Shown one piece after another: positions 1 to 11,113 of a DNA stretch of 64,000 nucleotides. Source of the stretch: Rhododendron vialii (taxonomy: Eukaryota > Streptophyta > Magnoliopsida > Ericales > Ericaceae); the NCBI RefSeq assembly GCF_030253575.1, contig NC_080561.1, positions 34,991,564-35,055,563 of the forward strand, written 5' to 3'. Position 1 is the stretch's first letter. Each line of letters opens with the position of its first letter. The notes beneath the pieces were generated by a model. The model searched no databases. It was not told where the DNA came from and saw only the letters and a program-made list of their open reading frames with translations. The translations under genes were made by a program, and so were the position numbers.

Positions 1-680
1 TGACTGGAAGAAGCTATCATATGTTATCTTGAATTTGAAAGGGCAGGAATTATCTTCGAGTTGCTACTAGTTCCGTAATGTTTCTTCCACTACTTTGTAC
101 ACAGGAGCTGCACACTAAACTATAGCTACGAACCGATGACCAATTACACTAACCTCTCTTATACTCACTCTTTCTTAGTAAGTATTAGCAAATCAAGAAT
201 TCTAGGGACACGACTTCAGGACACATCTCTAACCCAATTGTGTTCGGAGCCTTGCAATGTATATATATGGGTCTGCATTCATCGAACAGCTCTAGACACA
301 GCTGTGTCCGGAATTGCATTTTAAAGCTGTGTTTCTAGCATTTCTCCAAATCAAGAAGAGAACTTTACTCCTTGTGGACCATTCCCAATCACTCATAAAT
401 CCTCCAAGTTCCTATTGATCATCACAATATCCATTTTCTACTCCACTTTTTGTTTGGCAATAAAAAGTGCTTCAATTGATATTGAACGAATGTAAAGAGT
501 TCACTAAATAAATGAAACAAGGATCCATAGGTCCATCATTCTACAGATTCTAGCCTAAATGAGATACATAACTTGAAAAATAAAACTCAAGTAAAAAAAC
601 CATAGCTATCGCTTGGGATCGATGAGTGTGTTGCAATGTTAGTTTACCATTTATTGGAATCATGGAATGTGCAGTCCGAT
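1..680. other. Intergenic DNA, no gene recognised
   Basis: AT-rich sequence with only short chance reading frames. I see no protein family, RNA gene or clear transposon end here. The stretch starting near 680 is the first part of the block that is repeated near 9.3 kb. Confidence 0.5.
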
Positions 681-2720
681 ACAGAGAATTGGTAGGGATA
701 TTCACATGACAAAAGGCAATGGTTAAGGGCCCATCTTAGACTACTGTTAGCTGCTACAATGAAAAAACACTCGTTCTGTTTCTGGTACATGAATCTTCTT
801 AAAAGAGTTAAAAATTAATCTTGAGTCAGTCTTAAATATCATACCAACTCCAACATCATTGAATTAGGAATAAACACACTGCCCCGGTAAATATTCAGAA
901 TCTCCAACCAAGGAAAATTATAAATGTTGCGATTTCTGGAGTTATAAGCAAAAATAAACAGTTTCGAAAGATTAGAACCATGCTGTCGTCCAGGACTGTT
1001 AGCAAGGTTGGAGGTTCTGGAAGAGGATTGAATGTTACATTTTGAGATGGATGAGAATAGACCACTTTTCACTTATAGTATTCCAAATGAACCATAGAAT
1101 GCGGGAAACATGAATGAGAGAAACTTTATGTTTTGGCTTCAACCTCTGAGAAGTACGAAACCAAGACCTCAACTATCAACAAATAGATTGACAGTGAGTT
1201 GGGGGCATATGAAGGTCTAAATTTCAGTCCCAAATCAAATGGGCCTAACAAAATCACGAAGAAGAAAAATGCTAGTGGAATTCGATCTCTAGGCTACAGT
1301 GATAAAAGGGGCAAAAAAAAACTCCGATCCACCCCCTAGTACTTTAAATTATCACCCTTAGGAAGGCAATCATGGCAAAGTTTCCACAAGAGTCTTAAAT
1401 TTTTAAGGCGCAATGAAGATGTAGTTTTTGGATAGGAGATGAGGATGGGATTCGAAGGAAAGGTGATAGAGTAATGTGGGTGGGTGTAAAAAATTTCGGG
1501 GTGCGAATAGAATCACTTGTTGTTAATGGGAGAGGAGATAAGGGGGTATGAAAAGATAATATCACCCTGAGTTCCATTAACCTATTGGCAGAGTTCTAAC
1601 TTATAAGGGAAAAAGCGAAACTTGAGCCAAACTGAAGTGCTTTTATTTTTAGTAAATTTCTTAAGTAAAGCGTAGAAAGTGAGATGAAACTTAGCCTAAC
1701 TTTTTCTTTGTAAATCTCAAAGGGAAAAACTTCATTAGTAGTTTCAGGACAAAAATGAAACACAAAAGAGAAACTATAGTAAGTCTAGACTAAGAACAAC
1801 CGCAACAAAAAGATGATTGCCAAAAGGTTGACTGCCTCCTCTAACTAGATTGGAAACAAAATCAACTAACGCTTTTGTAGTTAAAGGATGGGCAGGCTAA
1901 ATAACCTAGCAAAAGAACCAGTGAGATCCTATAAAAAGTCAATCTAGATATCTCCATGGAAAGGTGCCGCAACCAAACATTATGTATTATTCTCAGTATG
2001 CCGAAACTATCGACAGTTCACAAAGTGGATAGTACAAAAGAGATGATAAAGTCCTCCCAAACACATGATTGCAATGACAAATAAATCTATATAATCCTTT
2101 GCCTTTAGGAAATACATAGAAGGTCTAGTAACAAGAAGTAGCAAAAGCTCCGCATCCTCTACTGTAGGCTTGTTTGTAGGAGCTTCCTGAAAAAATGAAA
2201 GCAACAACGGGAACATGGTACATACGATCAATGTGACAATGGGAAATAGCAAAACGCCAAATATTTAGCCACCATATATCACTCCAACAATGGATGGTTT
2301 TGCCAAAAAAAAAAATAGAAGGCAAAAAAGAGGGAGTGATAATATATATATAAGCCTACTAAGCCTTACTGTGGCTTAATAAGCTATTTGGATTATATTT
2401 TGTCTTAATTCATTTTTCTTTCTGCATTTGTTGTTTTTCGTCAAATTTAATGTGGATTATTGGTTCGAGAGGAATCAAAAAGGTACATAATTACATTCCA
2501 AACTTTTTTTTAAATAAAGACAAAATTAATAATCAAAGAAAAAAATGGCTTATCAAGCCAAAATAGACCTTAATTACCCAATTAAATTGCAAATCAGAAA
2601 CTTATGCTAATTTTAGGATCAAGTTATCCAATTATGGCAACTAGCTAACATCTGGGGAATATAAGTTACCGTAGCAATTGAACGACGAAGGAGTCCCAAG
2701 CTTGTTCTGCAATATGACCT
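680..2720. repeat. Downstream arm of the RLP tandem duplication, copy 1
   Basis: This stretch is collinear and clearly similar to about 9310-10950. Shared landmarks are the block starting gagaattggtagggatatt (687 and 9310), the block aaaggtgccgcaaccaaaca (about 1958 and 10308), and the acceptor-like sequence near 2701-2720 and 10925-10945. No intact reading frame is shared between the copies, so I read it as 3'-UTR and downstream DNA carried along with the receptor-like protein gene. Interspersed short indels show the duplication is not very recent. Confidence 0.65.
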
Positions 2721-2879
2721 GCACATACATTGTGGTTAGAGACTAGGCCAAAACAGACCGAGAACTCAAGCAAGATGTGTGATTATCCTGAATAGGATTA
2801 AATGAAATGTGTTATGCACATAGAATTAATGGTCAACGGAAAATCCACAGGAAGTCAAAATTTTGGGAAAGATACTCAC
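2711..2879 (-). other. Putative 3'-UTR intron of RLP copy 1
   Basis: On the minus strand a strong donor (GTGAGTATC) begins about 10 bases after the stop codon. An acceptor region with two CAG choices (TGTGCAG, then ATTGCAG) follows near 2720-2707. The same arrangement is conserved in RLP copy 2 (donor at 11104, acceptor near 10935), so selection or shared origin of a spliced 3' UTR is likely. Inference from motifs only. Confidence 0.5.
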
Positions 2880-2888
2880 TGATAAGAT

Positions 2889-5887
2889 TTAAAGCCTCCT
2901 TTGTAGTCTAGCCCAATTCAATACAGTGGTCACGTAGATCCAATCCGTTATGTGGTTTAGGAACTTGAAAAATGCATGTTGAGACCGACTATTGAAGAGT
3001 ATAGTGCCAAAAACTCCCCAAAATCCGAAGAAGAAACCAAGTCCCATGCTAACATAAAATCCTTGAGTAATGGACCTATCCTCATCTTCTTGAATGCTTT
3101 TGTCTTTGGGTTGGGGAGTAATTGGAGGATCTCCAAGGCACTTGTTGGGAAGTGGAAGCCCACAAAGGTTAGGATTACCAGCATATGCAGAAGCATTAAA
3201 GCTTTGGAGTTGTGTGCCAAATGGGATTTTGCCAGACAAATTGTTACTTGAGAGGTTCAAAACACTTAGATAATTTAGATGAGCAAGGCTTCTAGGAATT
3301 TCACCAGAAAATCCGTTTGCAGACAAGTCAAGTGATTCCAACATTTCCATCCGACTGATCTCTTGAGTGATTTTTCCTGTCAAATTGTTTCTTGAGAGGT
3401 TCAAGGAATGCAACCCTGCTAGACTCCAAACTTGTTCAGGAATATTTCCGGATAATCTATTGCTAGAGAGATCAATGATCTTTTGCAGTCCGAGATTTTT
3501 GTCGTACTCCCGGTCTTGTCCTTTCCATTGCAGAAATGCATTAGCTTCATACGTGCCATCATTAGCCATATCGTCAATAGCAAAATCGGCAAACGGTAAT
3601 GTGTACTCATAACTTGTGGTGGCATCAGAATTCTTACTTTCCACCAGAGTAGTAAAATTGAAAAAGCATGGTGGTATATTTCCTGATAAATTATTCTGGG
3701 ACAAGTCCAATACTTGAATGTAGTTAAGATGACATGTCTGCTGAGGTATGCTTCCGTTGAACTCATTGGATCGAAGAATAAGGACTTTCAAATTTGTCAG
3801 GTGCGTCCCCAACCATGCTGGTACTATTCCTGCGAATTTGTTACCTCTTAAGTCAATAATACTCAGTTCTGTGCATCTCTCAAGAGAAAAAGGCAATTCC
3901 CCAGATAAATTGTTATTGCGCATGTTCAATATTTGAATTTGACTCAGCGAGCCAATAGAGCTGGGAATTTCCCCGTACAAATTGTTGTTTGCCAAACTAA
4001 TGATGGATAGTCTTTTGAAGTGGGACAAACAATATGGAAGCTCTCCTGATAGTTGGTTATTCGAGAGGTCAAGAAAGATCATACGAAACTCCCCAGCAAT
4101 TGCGCATAAGAAAGAAAGCGAGCCTCCAAACATATTCTCGGAGAGTTTCAAAAATGATACGTTCAGAGGAACTAGTGGTATTGGACCTGTAAGAAGATTA
4201 TTACTTAAATCTATTCCTGAACCATGAAACTTCAATGATAGATCAGGCAAGATGCCGTTAATCTGGTTGTGAGAGAGATTTAGAGAATCTAATCTCGGGG
4301 ATAGATCCCAGAACCAACTAGGAATATTACCTACAATTCCAGCACTGGAGATATAAAGCACAGAAAAATTCTTTTGAGTTCGAAGCCACCCTGGGAAACG
4401 AGGACCCAACTTGCAAGACGACAACATTATAACACGAAGTTGGAAAGGGGGAACCCAGACAGAACTGAAGTTAAAAGTTAGAACATTATGAGAGAAGTCC
4501 AAATACTGCAAACTGGAGAGATTGGAGAAGTGTGCTTCAGAGATTGTGCCTTTTAATGAGTTGAAACCGCAGCATAAATACACGAGCTCATGAAGCTGTC
4601 CAATACCTCTATCTATAGTCCCATTCAACAGATTGTTTCTCAGATCTAATATTCGCAATGATGGAAACACTGAAAGATCAGGTAATGACCCTGTAATTTG
4701 ATTCCAAGACAAAAACAGAGAAAAAAGACTTGGAAGGTTTCCAATGTTTTTGCGGAATGACCCACTCAACAGATTATAACCAAGGTTCAATTCTCTCAAC
4801 ACACAAAATCTAGTGAAATCGGGCAATGGGCCTTTAAGCCGGTTTTCATATAAAACCAAACACTCTAATGAATTCGTTGCCCCTGACAACTTTTCTAGAA
4901 ACTCGTGAAGCTCTTCCGTTAGATCATTTTCTGACAGATCCAAAGACTGCAAATGACTTAAATTAACAAAGGACTTCGGAAGGCCACCTTCAAGTTGAGT
5001 CCAAGAGAGACTGAGGTTTGTGAGGGAAACCACGTCACCGAAGGCATCTGGAATCGAACCTTTTAACTCATTACCTCCGAGTGATAAGCAAGGCTGCTGC
5101 TGAAGTTGAACAACCAATTGTATATCGAAGAAGACAGATGATTGCTTGAAAGATCAACGAAGGATAGGGACACCGAAGAATTTGGACGGATCGAGGATGA
5201 ATGAGTGATATCAGGAAGGTCACAATGAGATAAGTGCAATTCTTTGAGGAGAGGGAGATTACAGATAGATTGAACCCAACTAGTTGCTTTACTGAGGTGT
5301 ACCCAAGAAAGGTCGAGGTGACTTAGCAAAGAAAGATGAGAAAGCCACTCAAGGTTTTCGCTATTAAGCATGGAATTGTTGCGAAGATCAAGATGCCTCA
5401 AGTTGGAAAAGTTGCTAAACTGATGAGGAATTAGGCCATAAAAATCATTCCCACTAAGGTTCAAGTACCTCAAATGGTGTAATTCAAGCAATGAAGGGCT
5501 AATCTTACCTCCCAGAGCATTATCATGAAGATCGAGCATGGTTACATGACTAGTAGTAGTATTTATGTGGTTGCTGCACTGGACCCCTTCCCATTTGCAA
5601 CAGTCTTTTCCATCTTCTTCGTTAGTAGTCCCCCAAGAAGAGAGAGAACCATAATCGTCTATGAGAGCTTCTTTGAACTTGAGGAGAGCTTGTCTCTCCT
5701 TCTCTATGCACCTAATTGTTTTAGCATCTCGAATTCCCGAGGAGGAGAGTGCAAGAGTAGGGTTCAAGTATGCTAAAACAACAAGTAGAAAAACATGGAG
5801 AAGTCGAATAGAGCTTTTGCCCGTGATGATCATCTCTGTAAGCAAAATTAAGAACAAGAGAAAGCTGTAAAAACACAAAGCAAACAA
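2889..5887 (-). pseudogene. EIX-type LRR receptor-like protein gene, copy 1, split by a frameshift
   Basis: Encodes a cell-surface receptor-like protein with extracellular leucine-rich repeats and no kinase. Members of this family sense microbial or damage ligands and signal with SOBIR1/BAK1-type kinases. The first frame (5887-5063, 274 codons) has a signal-peptide-like hydrophobic start, the LRRNT cap with [13 protein letters not shown], the paired-Cys [10 protein letters not shown] motif, and the first repeats. The second frame (to 2889, about 740 codons) has the remaining LRRs (LxxLxLxxNxLxGxIP), a non-LRR island around [12 protein letters not shown], final LRRs, a membrane helix ([16 protein letters not shown], with GxxxG) and a short basic tail ending RLQRRL. 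The frames meet near 5077-5085. There, compared with copy 2, four bases are missing between ctccgag and aagcaag. The upstream frame then ends after a few foreign residues. Total length, about 1,000 codons, fits the family, and these genes are usually intronless in the coding part. Relative to copy 2 it also lacks one whole LRR near the N-terminus. It is probably a recent pseudogene, but a sequencing error cannot be excluded. Confidence 0.88.
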
Positions 5888-6130
5888 TTGAGAGTTTGCA
5901 GTTTGTGTTTTTTAGTGCTGTTAATGGATGAATCGCACCCATTTTATCCACAACTTTTGCAAAATATCATGGGGAATGACTTGGACTCAACAATGTTGTC
6001 CATGATAGTTGTTTCAAGATCTAATGATGCATGTGCATGTACATCACGTTTGCACCCAAAGCCTTTGAAAGATAGCCACCAAAGGTCCAACTTCTACTTT
6101 TTCAAAATGGAGCTAAAATGCACCAGTGAA
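5888..6130 (-). promoter_or_regulatory. Upstream region of RLP copy 1
   Basis: The sequence just upstream of the start codon is shared in part with 8240-8440 (block atatcatggggaa, then gacttgga, gtcaacaatg, ttcaaaatggag) and weakly with 15860-16210. This marks it as the 5' flank of the RLP duplication unit. I did not identify a confident TATA box. Confidence 0.4.
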
Positions 6131-6439
6131 GGGAATTAAAATCGAAATTAAGTTGTATGATGGAAGGATCAATCCAGTCGTACCAACGAGCCTTGCAGTT
6201 CTGTTCGGGATCCTTGCGAGGAAGAAGGGAAGAAACCAAACTACCAAAGCCCACTTATTGTTGACATATATATTACGTAATGGCTGCTTTCTTTTTCCTT
6301 TTTTGTCAAACGGAATAGAATAATGGCTGCTTTCAGTACTTAATATGTACTTAATATCTTCAGTGTTTCTCCAAGCACCACCATGGCATATCTAGGATTG
6401 TATGGCACTAGGGTAATTCCTAAACGAAAAGTAAGTAAA

Positions 6440-7380
6440 GAATACAAATAGCTCACAATATGACAACATTATTCAATAGTGTATCACACAAAATTCGAGT
6501 CTACAAAAAAGAGGGAAAAAAATGCTGAATAGGTCAATTTTATTAATTTGAGAAATTAGGGTTACAATCTCTGATGCAATTTCAAAGAAAATTAATCCTC
6601 TGATTCTTATCTTCGGATGCTGAAACGAGGGCTTGACAGCTTGATCTTGATTTGAACGGCGATATCTTCTACGGTCTTTGCGAAGATGATAGCAAATTTG
6701 ACGGGTTTTGACTTGAGGGCTTGAAGCTTCTTCTCAAGTTAATTAAATTGTTTGATCTTCTCCAATTTAGGTGAAAAGATGACAAATTTGTAGATATTGA
6801 CTTGAGAGCTTTGGAGCTTCTTTTCAAGTCAGTATTTGAGATCTTCTTCGATTTGGTTAAAGGAGATGCGGATTTGCAGATGTTGATTTGAGGGCTTTAG
6901 AGCTTGGTCTCAAATCTGGTATTTGAGATCTTCTTCGACTTGGTTGAAGGAGACTAATGATTGGTGGACTTGGCTTAAACGACGTTCTTCAGGGCTTGGA
7001 TGCTTTGAACTGAAGAGCGTCTAGCTTGATGTGGACTTGAAATATTCTGAAGGACTCTCACAACTTTGATATTTTGATGTGGACTTGAAATATTCTGAAG
7101 GACTCTCACAACTTTGATATTCAGAACTCCGCAAGCTTGGAGGTTTGACTTGAATGTACTCCGGAGCTTTAAGGCTTTGATCCGAAAAACCTTCTTGAAT
7201 GATGTGGACTTGACTTGAATGTTCTTCGGAGCTTTGAAGCTTTGATCGGGCTTGAGGGTTTTGATTTTCAGAGCTTTGATCTTCAGAGCTTTGGGGCTTG
7301 TATACTTCAATGTGCAGATGAAAAAAATATGAGAGGGAGCACCTCTATTTGTAAGGATGTGGGATGGACACTCCAACCCT
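6440..7380. repeat. Imperfect tandem repeats rich in CTTGA/CTTC
   Basis: A phrase of the form gacttgagggcttgaagcttcttctcaagt recurs with variation between about 6700 and 7320. At 7028-7127 a unit of about 53 bases beginning gatgtggacttgaaatattc is directly duplicated almost exactly. The long reading frame across it on the minus strand (7376-6975) is a Lys/Ser/Ile-rich product of the repeat and is not taken as a gene. It may be an LTR or internal part related to the neighbouring Ty1-copia fragment, which I cannot show. Confidence 0.5.
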
Positions 7381-7769
7381 AACCTTCCATACTGATCCCT
7401 TTTAATTATTTTCTTTATTGATTTTAAAAGGTAATTACCTTTTCTTTTCCTTTTATTTTAGAAAAAGGTAATTATATATAAAGAGATATATTATTATTCA
7501 CCAAGTAGCCTAATTTGACTGGCCGGACTTGATAAAATAATAACTGTGTCATTTTGACACGTGGCACCATTTGATTGGGGTCCATTTACATGTCTCTGAT
7601 TTTTTACCACGGACACTTGGCATCACTTGATTGGCCCGTCCATGAAACTTTGACTTTAACTTATAGGCACTTGGCAACATTTGATTGGCCAATTTGTATG
7701 TCCTAGGAACACGTGGCGATTTGTGATAGGCTATAAATTTTAGATATCAAGGCCCAAGAAGTGACATAA

Positions 7770-8175
7770 AAGACCCCAAGTCCTTCAGTGATGCCAATAC
7801 TATCATCCCCGGTGAACAAACAAAGCAGAATCATGTGGACTTGGTGAACCATGGAGCTTGTTTGAGGCTATAAAGGGCACGACGAAGCTTACAGACCTTG
7901 TTTGGAGGATGAGCATATCCAGGAGGGGGCTTCACATAGACTTCCTCAATGAGATCACCATTGAGGAAGGCATTTTTGACATCCATCTGATAGAGTTGCA
8001 ATTAATGAATAACGGCAACAGTAATTAGACTCCGAGCTAGAGATAAGACGAGCAATTGGAGCGAAAGTCTTCTCATAGTCAATGCCATATTCTTGGTTAA
8101 ACCCCTTAGCAACTAAGCAGGCTTTGTACCGTTCAATAGAGCCGTTAGAGCGGGTCTTAATTTTGTATACGCACC
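7770..8175 (-). mobile_element. Ty1-copia retrotransposon fossil, reverse transcriptase fragment
   Basis: Read on the minus strand, this stretch has the unmistakable order of a Ty1-copia reverse transcriptase start: KACLVAKGF, then [14 protein letters not shown], then [19 protein letters not shown], then PPGY and [12 protein letters not shown]. It is a short, broken fragment with no LTR recognised beside it. Old relative to the gypsy element further right. Confidence 0.85.
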
Positions 8176-8239
8176 TTTTTTTTAATCGACAATAAAAGAT
8201 TTTTAAAATCTTTGAAAATAATTTTGTATATCCATTTTA

Positions 8240-8445
8240 TATCTACCACAACTTTTCCAAAATATCATGGGGAAAGACTTGGAGTCAACAATGATGTCAA
8301 TGAGTGGTTTTGTTGTTTCAAGATGTAATCATGTACGTCACGTTTCCACCAAAGCCTTGGAAATAAAGCAGGAGATTGATGCTTTCCACATCATAGGCAC
8401 CAACTTCGACTACTTTTTCAAAATGGAGCCAAAATGCTACAGATT
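8240..8445. repeat. Orphan copy of RLP upstream sequence
   Basis: This block repeats the upstream DNA of RLP copy 1 (about 5960-6125) with point changes: atatcatggggaaagacttgg, gtcaacaatg, gttgtttcaagat, tttttcaaaatggag. No LRR-coding sequence is attached on its left; a Ty1-copia fragment is there instead. It is best explained as the remains of another duplication unit whose gene is gone. Confidence 0.5.
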
Positions 8446-8449
8446 CTCG

Positions 8450-9300
8450 CCATGTTTACATAACGGCCGGTTTCATAAGTACTTCATCTGGTTTCATAAG
8501 TACTTCATCTTTTGGTACGTGTTTGTTGATCACAATTTCCTCTCATTTTCCTTTAATATATACTGTGAGCAACTATTCCTGGCAAACAACTTTTTCTGAT
8601 TTTTTTATTGGGCTGAGAGGGGCGAGTAAACCCGTTCCCTGACCGGGGCGGGAGCGGGAGCACCCCGCATTATCAGGTCGATGTTCAAGGCGGGGTCTGT
8701 TTAGGGTCAAGGTATGACAAAATCCGCCAGTCCTTAAATTTAAATTTAAAGTGCCCCAATGCTTGTAGTAGTTTGTGTGATTTTTACCCTTATGTAAATA
8801 CTCCGTAATACACAAAACTACATATTTCAAATGTCTTTCTCTTTTTTATACATTGATGAATTATTTTAATCGTAATCATTGAATTCTTGTATCGGTAATA
8901 AGTGTCTACCTCTGAACGAATCCAAAGAAAATGCAAAAAAACTGTGCTAAAGATAGGCTTGAGATATGGTAGTGCTTCAATACCCCATTAATATGCACCT
9001 ATGTTAACTGTAAAGCGCATACCACATGCCCTCAATTGTGGTATGATGAGAGAAGACTTCTATAGAGTACGGTACAAAAAGAGATCACAATTCAATGAGT
9101 TGAGTGTTATTTTCTCAAATTTCTGATGTAAAATTAACACATTTTAGAAGCATTTCGACAGATTTTATTTTACATGTGTCCCATTAGTGAATTTTCTGTT
9201 CGGAACAGAGGACTGAGCCAAGCAGCGAAAATCACAAATCAAGGAGCTGAATTGGCCGGGACATCCTTTCTACTCTCTAGCTTCCAAAAGGAAATTTAAA
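8450..9300. other. Intergenic DNA, no gene recognised
   Basis: Contains a short GC-rich patch (8610-8710) in otherwise AT-rich DNA and a direct 18-base repeat (tttcataagtacttcatc at about 8470 and 8490). Nothing resembling a protein family or RNA gene was seen. Confidence 0.4.
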
Positions 9301-9304
9301 AATA

Positions 9305-10950
9305 GAACAGAGAATTGGTAGGGATATTCACATGACAAAAGGCAATGTTTTAGAGTCCATCTCGGACAACTGTTAGCCAGTTGTTGCAATGAAAGAGCAC
9401 TCCTGAAGAACATCAATCTTCTTGAAAGAGGTACGAATTAATCTTGAGATAATCTTAAACATCATCTTCGAATTACGAGTAACAGAACAAATAAACACAT
9501 TGCCCCCAATAAATATACAGAACTTCCAAGCAAGAATAATTAGAGATGGCTACGGTTTCTGGAGTTGTCAACAAAAGCAAACAATTTTGAAATATCAGAA
9601 CCATATTGTCTTCTAGGGGTATTAGAAAGGTTGGAGGTCATGGAAGAGGATTGAAATGTAACATTTTTGGTATGGATGAGAATAGACGACTTTTTGTTGG
9701 CAGCTTTCCAAATGTACCAATGAATGAGAGACGCTTTAGAAGTACGAAACCAAGGCCCCAACTATAAACAGAGAGGTAGACAGTGAGTTGGGGGGGCATA
9801 TGAATCAATCCCAAACCAGATGGGCCTAGCAAAATCACAAAGATGAAAAATGGGCTTGGACTTTCGATCTCTCTAGGCTAAAGTGATAAATAGTACCCCA
9901 AAAAAAAAAAAATTACGATCCACCCCCTACTACTCCACATTAATCATGGCAAAGGTTTCATAAGAAGAGTTGAATTCTGTAAGTGAGATTGAGGTCAAAG
10001 TGCAGGGGTCAAGATGATGCTTAGCCAAAAAATGTTCCATGAACACTTCTTTAATATATAAAATCTCAAAGGGAGTAACTTCATTAATAGCAGGATATCA
10101 GTTTCACGACATACATAAAACACAAAAAGAAAAACTAGCAAGTCTAGGGTAAGAAGAACCATTTGTGATGCGTGTAGCGACCACTCTTCTATCCGTAAGA
10201 CTATCAACAAAGGCTTGTGCTGCTAAGGCATGGACACGCTAAACAACCTAGCAGGAGAACCGGTGAGATCCTATTTAAAAAGTAGCCAATTTAGAAATCT
10301 TCTTGGAAAGGTGCCGCAACCAAACATTATCTGCAGCAAATCACAACAATTCTTATCAATAAGCTGTTTAAGTAGTAAGAAACCAAGCATGTGGTATTCA
10401 AACTGTCCCATTTAGTATTCTCAGTATGCCAGAACTATCCCCAATTCACGATGTACATAGTACAAAATAGAAGATTAAGTGCTCCTAAACACGTCATTTA
10501 ATTGCAATGACACATTAAACTAGTATCAACTCCTTTGGGAAATATATGGAAGGTCTAGTAAAGAGAAGTAGCAAAAGCTCCGCAACCTCTATTGTAACTT
10601 GTTTCTAGGAGCTTCTTGCGAAAAACGAAAGCAAAAACAGAAAAACGGTCGGATAAACGTGACGATCGGATATAGCAAAACCAAAGTTAAGTCACCATCA
10701 CTCTAACAATGAATGGATTTGCCAAAAAAGAAAAGGAAAAAAAGGGAGTGATGATATATGATCCCCATAATTACCCAATTAAATTGCATTTCTTGAAACT
10801 TATGCTAATCTTAGGATCCCGTAATCAAATAACGATAGCTAACATAGGGGGCATACCAAGCTGTTTAGTAGTTAAAAACGAGGGTAGAAGTACAAGTTAC
10901 CATAGCAATTTCAGGACCAAAGAGTCTTGTTCTGCAACATGACCTGCACA
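9305..10950. repeat. Downstream arm of the RLP tandem duplication, copy 2
   Basis: Collinear with 680-2720 (see that entry). Within it the minus strand reads AAQAFVDSLTDRRVVATRI (about 10235-10160), which has a coding look but is not preserved in copy 1, so I do not call a gene. Confidence 0.6.
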
Positions 10951-11104
10951 TACATTGTGGTTAGAAACTACGCGGATACATTCCAAAAACATTAGCAATG
11001 TTTGTGAATGAATCCTAAATAGGATTTAAAAGAAGTATTTCACACCTATACAATGATCAACCAAAAAATTTAAAGGAAGTCAAAATTCTGAAAATGATAC
11101 TCAC
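10930..11104 (-). other. Putative 3'-UTR intron of RLP copy 2
   Basis: Donor GTGAGTATC starts 10 bases after the TAG stop. An acceptor region TGTGCAG / GTTGCAG lies near 10945-10930. Same position and motifs as in copy 1. Confidence 0.5.
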
Positions 11105-11113
11105 CGATAAGAT

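Noticed and set aside
3419-3766. 115-codon frame within RLP copy 1
   Set aside because: An out-of-frame shadow of the LRR coding sequence.
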